Below, one piece after another: positions 5,291-9,593 of a DNA stretch of 9,593 nt. Numbering within the stretch: position 1 is the stretch's first letter; the number at the start of each line of letters is the position of its first letter. Where the stretch lies: positions 1 through 9,593 of the forward strand of contig CAYTMU010000080.1 of NCBI GenBank assembly GCA_964438975.1, read 5' to 3'. The position numbers and the translations under genes are program-made. Source of the DNA: Chryseosolibacter sp964438975 (GTDB lineage: Bacteria; Bacteroidota; Bacteroidia; Cytophagales; Cyclobacteriaceae). The notes below the pieces were generated by a model that had not been told where the DNA came from, did no database searches, and worked only from the letters and a program-made list of their open reading frames with translations.

Positions 5291-6911
5291 GTTTCTCCCT
5301 GTTGCCGTGTTATTCTTTGTCCTTTCCTGGAGCGCTGATGCACAGGAGAATCGATACATGGTATTTTTTACTGATAAGGAAGGTATCTCTGAGACGATCG
5401 CGAAACCATTCGAATTTCTGTCTGACCGAGCTATCCAGCGCCGGCTGGATCAGAACATCTCGATAACTGTTGACGATCTTCCCGTCAGGCAATCCTACGT
5501 CGAAGGCGTTGGGGCAGCAGGAGCGACCGTGCTTCACAGCACGCGGTGGATGAATGGCGTACTGGTTCATTGTGAACCGTCTGCGCTGCCGGCGATTGGC
5601 GCCTTGACTTACGTAGACCGTGTTGAGTATGTCGCGCCCCCCGGAAGGCTCCCTTCCGGGGGGCGACGGTCGGTCGTGCTCAGGAAGAACAATAATCACA
5701 TCGGTATAGACACCGAAGCGCAGTTGAAGATACTGGGCCTGGACCGGATGCACCGGGATGACTTTACAGGCACGGGAATTACGATTGCTGTTCTTGACAG
5801 TGGATTCCCCGGCGTAGACCAGGCGCCAGCGTTTCAGGGATTGCTCGATGGTGGGCGGATCGATGCCGATGCTTCGTATAATTTTGTCCGTCATTCGAAT
5901 GATGTCTTCAGCGAAGATGACCACGGGACAGAAGTGTTGTCGGTGATCGTAGGGAGCGTTCCCGATGCTTATACCGGAGGTGCACCGGACGTTAGTATTC
6001 AGTTATACGTGACGGAGGAAGTGCCGACGGAGTACCGCGTGGAGGAATACAACTGGTTGTTTGCAGCGGAACGCGCCGATATTTCAGGAGCTGACATCAT
6101 ACACTCGTCGCTTGGCTATTACGATTTCGACGACTCGTCGATGAATTACACCGTCGATCAGATGGATGGTAATACCACCGTGATTACACGAGCCGCAAAG
6201 ATGGCCTTCGAGAGGGGAATTGTGGTGGTGACGAGTGCTGGCAACGAAGGACATATTCCGTCCTGGCGCATTATCACAGCCCCGGCTGACGCGGAAGACG
6301 TGCTCGCTGTGGGTAGTGTTAACAGCGCCAGGCAACGCGTAACATCGAGCTCGATCGGTCCCAGTTCGGATGGACGTATCAAGCCCGACCTGGCCGCTCT
6401 TGGAGCGGGCGTCAGAGTGGTCAAGGCGAATGGCGTGCTGTCGACGGCGTCAGGAACGTCACTGGCCGCCCCTCTGGTCACGAGCCTTGTAGCAGGAATT
6501 ATGCAACGCCAGCCGGAACTGAGTGCGCGGCAGATAGTAGACCTTCTGCGGAAGACAGCTTCCCAGGCAAGCAATCCCGATAACCTGCTCGGATATGGTA
6601 TCCCAAATTACCAGGCTGTGGTCAACTTCCAGGATGAAGATGAACAAACTGAGGCGTTCGTCGTCTATCCGAATCCCCTCGGTGATCGCGACACACTGAC
6701 CATCCGTCCCAAGGACCCCGAAGCATTTGATACATGCCAGATTGAGATTGTGAATTCACAGGGGAGGGTGCTCAGTAGCCAGCATGTACGGTTTGATTGG
6801 CTCAACCGCTCTTACCGGGCCTCCCTGGCGGGATTCCCCGCCGGGTCGTACTATGTTCGGATCTTCGCCGAGAAAAGAAAGGACACGTTTAAGATAGTCA
6901 AGTTGCGATGA
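5277..6911 (+). CDS. Secreted S8 (subtilisin-like) serine protease with a T9SS sorting domain
   Basis: From ATG 5277 the protein has 544 residues. I prefer this start to the in-frame TTG codons at 5268 and 5271 because it gives a clean signal peptide (MAGIKFLPVAVLFFVLSWSADA, cleavage near residue 22). Residues about 25-120 form a propeptide-like domain (FLSDRAIQRRLDQN, STRWMNGVLV). The peptidase S8 domain spans about 145-450. The catalytic triad is Asp174 (AVLDSGF), His216 (DDHGTEV) and Ser395 (ASGTSLAAP), with oxyanion Asn323 (TSAGNEG). All are intact, so an active enzyme is expected. Residues 460-544 match a type IX secretion C-terminal domain: it opens with FVVYPNP and closes with PAGSYYVRIF and TFKIVK. 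The protease should therefore pass the outer membrane and be surface-bound or released. The substrate is unknown. The gene overlaps the upstream lipoprotein gene by 14 bp and contains a strong hairpin in the propeptide-catalytic linker. Confidence 0.93.
   Translation: MAGIKFLPVAVLFFVLSWSADAQENRYMVFFTDKEGISETIAKPFEFLSDRAIQRRLDQNISITVDDLPVRQSYVEGVGAAGATVLHSTRWMNGVLVHCEPSALPAIGALTYVDRVEYVAPPGRLPSGGRRSVVLRKNNNHIGIDTEAQLKILGLDRMHRDDFTGTGITIAVLDSGFPGVDQAPAFQGLLDGGRIDADASYNFVRHSNDVFSEDDHGTEVLSVIVGSVPDAYTGGAPDVSIQLYVTEEVPTEYRVEEYNWLFAAERADISGADIIHSSLGYYDFDDSSMNYTVDQMDGNTTVITRAAKMAFERGIVVVTSAGNEGHIPSWRIITAPADAEDVLAVGSVNSARQRVTSSSIGPSSDGRIKPDLAALGAGVRVVKANGVLSTASGTSLAAPLVTSLVAGIMQRQPELSARQIVDLLRKTASQASNPDNLLGYGIPNYQAVVNFQDEDEQTEAFVVYPNPLGDRDTLTIRPKDPEAFDTCQIEIVNSQGRVLSSQHVRFDWLNRSYRASLAGFPAGSYYVRIFAEKRKDTFKIVKLR
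5635..5665. repeat. Perfect 14-bp GC-rich inverted repeat inside the protease gene
   Basis: The arms CGCCCCCCGGAAGG (5635-5648) and CCTTCCGGGGGGCG (5652-5665) pair perfectly around a 3-nt loop, CTC. Beyond them GTCG at 5631-5634 can pair with CGAC at 5664-5667 if the CG at 5635-5636 is bulged out, so the ancestral palindrome may have been longer. It encodes residues 120-130 (APPGRLPSGGR), a proline/glycine/arginine linker between the propeptide and the catalytic domain. No T-tract follows, so a standard terminator is unlikely. It may be an in-frame palindromic insertion or an mRNA structure affecting translation. Confidence 0.85.
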
Positions 6912-6932
6912 CAACTTACTTCGTTATTTTTG
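6903..6932 (+). promoter_or_regulatory. Promoter of rpe, Bacteroidota type
   Basis: TTG at 6903-6905 and TATTTTTG at 6925-6932 match the Bacteroidota -33 (TTG) and -7 (TAnnTTTG) elements, with exactly 19 nt between them. The transcript would start near 6936-6940, giving a short leader of about 10-15 nt before the rpe ATG. The -33 element lies in the penultimate sense codon (TTG, Leu) of the protease gene, so rpe can be expressed independently of its upstream neighbour. Confidence 0.6.
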
Positions 6933-6949
6933 CCGGGTAACCTCTGGCT

Positions 6950-7606
6950 ATGTCAAAAACACCACTTATTGCACCATCCGTCCTGGCAGCTGACTTTGCA
7001 AACCTCGGCGGTGAGATCCGTATGATCAACGAGAGCCTCGCCGACTGGATACACATCGATATCATGGATGGAGTGTTTGTGCCAAACCTGTCGATGGGAT
7101 TTCCGGTGGTGGATGCGATCCGGCGCCACGCGAAGAAACCGATGGACGTTCACCTGATGATCGTACAGCCCGAACGTTATGTCGAAACCTTTGCCCGCGC
7201 GGGGGCGGCGAACATTTCCGTACACATTGAAGCCTGTACCCATCTTCACCGGAACATCCAGCAGATCCGCGATGCGGGGTGCAAGGCAGGTGTCGCGATC
7301 AACCCGCACACCCCGGTGAGCAGCCTGGAGGACATTATCGCTGATATCGACCTGGTTTGTGTAATGTCCGTCAACCCTGGATTCGGCGCCCAGAAATTCA
7401 TCGAGCACACCTACTCAAAAGTTCGTGCGTTAAAGGAGATGATCACTACCTCGGGGTCGCGCGCCCTCATTGAAATAGACGGAGGTGTAAACCAATCGAA
7501 TGCACGTCCGTTATTAGACGCTGGTGCCGATGTGCTGGTGGCCGGCAATTTTGTTTTCACGGCCCAGGATCCCATGGCAGTTATCCGCGACCTGAAGGCC
7601 GGATAG
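6950..7606 (+). CDS. rpe: Ribulose-phosphate 3-epimerase
   Basis: This 218-residue cytoplasmic TIM-barrel enzyme interconverts D-ribulose 5-phosphate and D-xylulose 5-phosphate in the pentose phosphate pathway. The family pattern is complete: APSVLAADF at residues 8-16, HIDIMDGVFVPN at 35-46, MDVHLM at 65-70, HIEA at 92-95, GVAINPHTP at 114-122, MSVNPGFGAQKF at 139-150, and IEIDGGV at 174-180. The metal ligands His35, Asp37, His68 and Asp177 are present, with Asp37 and Asp177 as the acid/base pair. AGNFVF at 198-203 ends the phosphate-binding region. The length is normal. The ATG at 6950 is the only sensible start. It follows the protease gene by 38 bp, in which its own promoter is visible. 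Confidence 0.97.
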   Translation: MSKTPLIAPSVLAADFANLGGEIRMINESLADWIHIDIMDGVFVPNLSMGFPVVDAIRRHAKKPMDVHLMIVQPERYVETFARAGAANISVHIEACTHLHRNIQQIRDAGCKAGVAINPHTPVSSLEDIIADIDLVCVMSVNPGFGAQKFIEHTYSKVRALKEMITTSGSRALIEIDGGVNQSNARPLLDAGADVLVAGNFVFTAQDPMAVIRDLKAG

Positions 7607-7628
7607 GCTGAAAACCGGCAGGATTTTT
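7598..7628 (+). terminator. Weak possible intrinsic terminator after rpe
   Basis: GCCGG at 7598-7602 can pair with CCGGC at 7615-7619 across a 12-nt loop, and a run of five T follows at 7624-7628. The stem has only 5 bp and overlaps the rpe stop codon, so termination would be partial at best. The same T-run forms GATTTTTG at 7622-7629, one base from the TAnnTTTG promoter box, so this spot could instead help start transcription of the next gene. Confidence 0.25.
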
Positions 7629-7651
7629 GAATCTCAACAAAGAAAAATTCT

Positions 7652-8227
7652 ATGAAGCGACTCAGCTTGATTCTCATGGTCGTACTGGTAGCGGGTTGCC
7701 AGGCGAGAAAAGTCACCCGGATCGACCCGGCTACCGAAATCGATCTCAGCGGGCGGTGGAACGATACCGACTCGCGGAAAGTAGCTGATCAGATGATCTA
7801 TGATTTGTTTGAATCGAGCCCTTTCAAGCAATACGCGAAAGACAAGAGTGCACGTCCTGTGATCGTTGTCGGCACCATCCGGAACAAGACGTCTGAACAT
7901 ATTGATGCTGACAATTTCGTCAAGAAGTTTGAAGTCGTGATTCACAACTCGGGTGTTGCCGACCTTGTGGAGTCGAATGACTTTCGCGATCAACTTCGCG
8001 TGGAGCGCCTCGAGCAACAGGAGTTCGCGAACCCGGCTACTGTCAAGAGGATGGGAATGGAGCTTGGTGCTGACCTGATGTTGTTCGGCGAGATCACATC
8101 CGAGATCGATACGTACGGTAAACGACGCGTTGTCAACTACGTCACCACGCTCTTCCTGACGGATATCGAGTCCAACAGGCGCGTCTGGTACGGTCAAAAC
8201 GAGATCAAGAAGTATGTGAAGAACTGA
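7652..8227 (+). CDS. LpoB-like lipoprotein (penicillin-binding protein activator family)
   Basis: The 191-residue protein starts with the lipoprotein signal MKRLSLILMVVLVAGC; the lipobox VAGC predicts lipidation at Cys16. The mature part matches the LpoB family (COG3417): DPATEIDLSGRWNDTDSR at residues 25-42, RPVIVVGTIRNKTSEHID at 68-85, ELGADLMLFGEI at 137-148, and a C-terminal strand pair TTLFLTDIESNRRVWYGQ at 165-182. In E. coli LpoB is an outer-membrane lipoprotein that activates the peptidoglycan synthase PBP1b. That exact role is not established for this phylum, so I give the family and no gene symbol. The A-rich leader before ATG 7652 (AACAAAGAAAAATTCT) is typical of Bacteroidota translation starts. 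It sits 32 bp before a COG3014-like lipoprotein gene, probably in one operon. Confidence 0.85.
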   Translation: MKRLSLILMVVLVAGCQARKVTRIDPATEIDLSGRWNDTDSRKVADQMIYDLFESSPFKQYAKDKSARPVIVVGTIRNKTSEHIDADNFVKKFEVVIHNSGVADLVESNDFRDQLRVERLEQQEFANPATVKRMGMELGADLMLFGEITSEIDTYGKRRVVNYVTTLFLTDIESNRRVWYGQNEIKKYVKN

Positions 8228-8259
8228 CGTTCGAATGACGGATGCCGGAAACCGCGCGA

Positions 8260-9593
8260 ATGCCTCGCCAGCTAACCATATTTTTTTTGATCTTTCTTTT
8301 TCTCGGGGTGTCCTCGTGCGCCACGTACTATCAGAAGCACTACGCGTTCAATTCGGAATTTGAGAAAGGCGACCTTACCGCCGCGTTGGAGGTCCTTCAA
8401 AAGAGTGGATCACTCGCAAACAGCAAGACGAAATTCCTGTATTTTGTCAATAATGGCCTGCTTCTCTCGATCCTTGGAAAGTATCAGGAGAGCAATGATT
8501 TCCTCGAACGCGCATACATCTTCGGTGAAGATCAACGCATCAACTACTTTCATGAGGCGGCTGGCTATTTCACGAACCCCAACATGTCCGTTTACCGCGG
8601 CGAGGACCATGAGCATCTCATGCTCCTGTACTTCAAGGCGATCAACTTTCTGAAACTCGGTGATCACGAAAAGGCACTGGTGGAGTGCCGTCGATTAAAT
8701 ACCCGTCTTAACCAGTTGAGCGACAAATACCAGTCGGAACGGAAGTACAGACGGGACGCCTTTATCCACAATCTGATGGGAATCATTTACCAGGCCTCGG
8801 GCGACTATAACAATGCCTTTATCGCCTATCGCAATGCGCTGGAGATATATGATGACGACTACGCTGAACTTTTTTCGGTAACGGCACCGGGGCAGTTGAA
8901 GAAAGATCTTCTGAACACCGCGTGGTGGACCGGTTTCAGGGCGGAGTTCCGGGACTATCAGGAACGATTTGGGATGCAGGACTACATTCCTGAAAAGCCC
9001 GAAACTGAGTTGGTGTTCTTTTGGCATAATGGTCTCGCGCCTGTCAAGAGCGAGTGGAGCATCAACTTTGTCATTGATCAGCGTTCCGGCAACACGGTTG
9101 TCTTCACCAACGAGCAACTGGGTATATCTTTCCCGTTCCATGTTGACGAACAAAAGGATCGGTCCGACCTTAGCGGACTCGGTATCTTCCGCGTGGCGTT
9201 TCCGAAATACGATGAGCGGTCCGAATATTATCGCACGGCGTACATAGAGTCAGGTGGTGTTTCAGTTCCGATGGAATTGACAGAAGATATCAGCCAGATC
9301 GCGCGTCATTCCCTGAAGGAACGGATGGTGCTGGAGTTTAGCAAGGGATTGTTGCGCGCCGCACTAAAGAAGGCGACCGAACTCAGTATCAAGAAAGAAG
9401 ATGAGGGACTCGCGGCGATTATCGGTGTCGTGAACGCTTTGACCGAAAAGGCAGACACCCGCAACTGGCAGACACTGCCCCATAGTATTTATTACGCACG
9501 CGTGCCGCTCGCCCCAGGCGAAAACAAGGTGCGCTTTCGCATGAACGCCCACCGCGACGCGGCGCACTATGACTTTACCTACTACGCCAGTCA
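8260..9593 (+). CDS. COG3014-like TPR lipoprotein, 3' end beyond the window
   Basis: The frame stays open to the right edge, giving 444 codons without a stop; the C-terminus is missing. From ATG 8260 the protein begins MPRQLTIFFLIFLFLGVSSC, a lipoprotein signal with predicted lipidation at Cys20. An in-frame ATG at 8242 would add six residues and is also possible; a stop at 8236-8238 bars anything earlier. TPR-like helix pairs lie at about residues 31-96 (EFEKGDLTAALEVLQ, LGKYQESNDFLERA), 118-150 and 168-199 (MGIIYQASGDYNNAFIAYRNAL). VYRGEDHEHLMLLYFKAINFL at 111-131 is the hallmark segment I associate with COG3014. From about residue 248 a beta-rich part begins (ELVFFWHNGLAP). The protein is probably a periplasm-facing scaffold. 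In other phyla COG3014 and LpoB genes occur together, as I recall, which supports both calls. The function is unknown. Confidence 0.8.
   Translation, partial: MPRQLTIFFLIFLFLGVSSCATYYQKHYAFNSEFEKGDLTAALEVLQKSGSLANSKTKFLYFVNNGLLLSILGKYQESNDFLERAYIFGEDQRINYFHEAAGYFTNPNMSVYRGEDHEHLMLLYFKAINFLKLGDHEKALVECRRLNTRLNQLSDKYQSERKYRRDAFIHNLMGIIYQASGDYNNAFIAYRNALEIYDDDYAELFSVTAPGQLKKDLLNTAWWTGFRAEFRDYQERFGMQDYIPEKPETELVFFWHNGLAPVKSEWSINFVIDQRSGNTVVFTNEQLGISFPFHVDEQKDRSDLSGLGIFRVAFPKYDERSEYYRTAYIESGGVSVPMELTEDISQIARHSLKERMVLEFSKGLLRAALKKATELSIKKEDEGLAAIIGVVNALTEKADTRNWQTLPHSIYYARVPLAPGENKVRFRMNAHRDAAHYDFTYYAS
8281..8288 (+). repeat. Run of eight T in the signal-peptide coding region
   Basis: Eight T in a row fall in codons 8-10 of the COG3014-like gene, within the hydrophobic core of the signal peptide. 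Gain or loss of one base would shift the frame right after the start, so slippage could switch the gene off. A run of this length also occurs by chance in Phe-rich signal peptides. Confidence 0.5.

Noticed and set aside
5310..5924. A 204-codon minus-strand open frame opposite the protease gene
   Set aside because: It covers the propeptide and the catalytic Asp region of an unmistakable S8 protease and shows no recognisable family features.
8360..8653. Plus-strand open frame of 97 codons within the last gene
   Set aside because: It is out of frame with the long COG3014-like frame, which continues to the window edge with a lipobox and TPR helices; the short frame is rich in Ser/Arg and has no family signal.

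Overview
This window looks like chromosomal DNA of a member of the Bacteroidota, most likely a Cytophagales-type bacterium. The evidence is the ExbB-ExbD-TonB set with a Bacteroidota-style glycine-rich TonB linker, a subtilase with a type IX secretion (T9SS) C-terminal sorting domain, A-rich gene leaders without clear Shine-Dalgarno sequences, and promoter elements of the Bacteroidota type (TTG, then TAnnTTTG). The genus cannot be named from this sequence alone. Gene density is very high and no gap between genes exceeds 75 bp. There is no phage gene, insertion sequence, CRISPR array, tRNA or rRNA gene that I can see.

Layout. Positions 1-3942 (+) hold a tight run: the 3' end of exbB, exbD, a tonB-type energy transducer, folC (folate polyglutamylation), trmB (tRNA m7G46 methyltransferase) and a small TPR protein. 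Gaps inside this run are 6-30 bp, so it is probably one transcription unit that begins upstream of the window. A single minus-strand gene follows (3950-4528). It converges on the TPR gene with a 7-bp gap and encodes a protein resembling phosphoribosylanthranilate isomerase (TrpF) whose catalytic cysteine appears to be replaced by serine. From a divergent 75-bp spacer with a TAnnTTTG box, a plus-strand unit starts with an unrecognised lipoprotein (TTG start). It overlaps by 14 bp a secreted S8 protease carrying a T9SS sorting domain. Then come rpe (pentose-phosphate epimerase) with its own good promoter match, an LpoB-like lipoprotein, and a COG3014-like TPR lipoprotein that runs off the right edge.

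How the genes fit together. Several products act at or beyond the cell envelope: TonB energy transduction, two or three lipoproteins, a T9SS-exported protease and an LpoB-type lipoprotein of a family known for activating peptidoglycan synthases. The rest are housekeeping genes (folC, trmB, rpe). Most of the window is ordinary. The parts worth a second look are the apparently inactive TrpF-like protein, a perfect 14-bp GC-rich hairpin inside the protease gene exactly between propeptide and catalytic domain, the overlapping lipoprotein-protease pair, and the LpoB/COG3014 pair in a phylum where LpoB-type regulation is not well defined. I do not see a clearly new multi-gene system.
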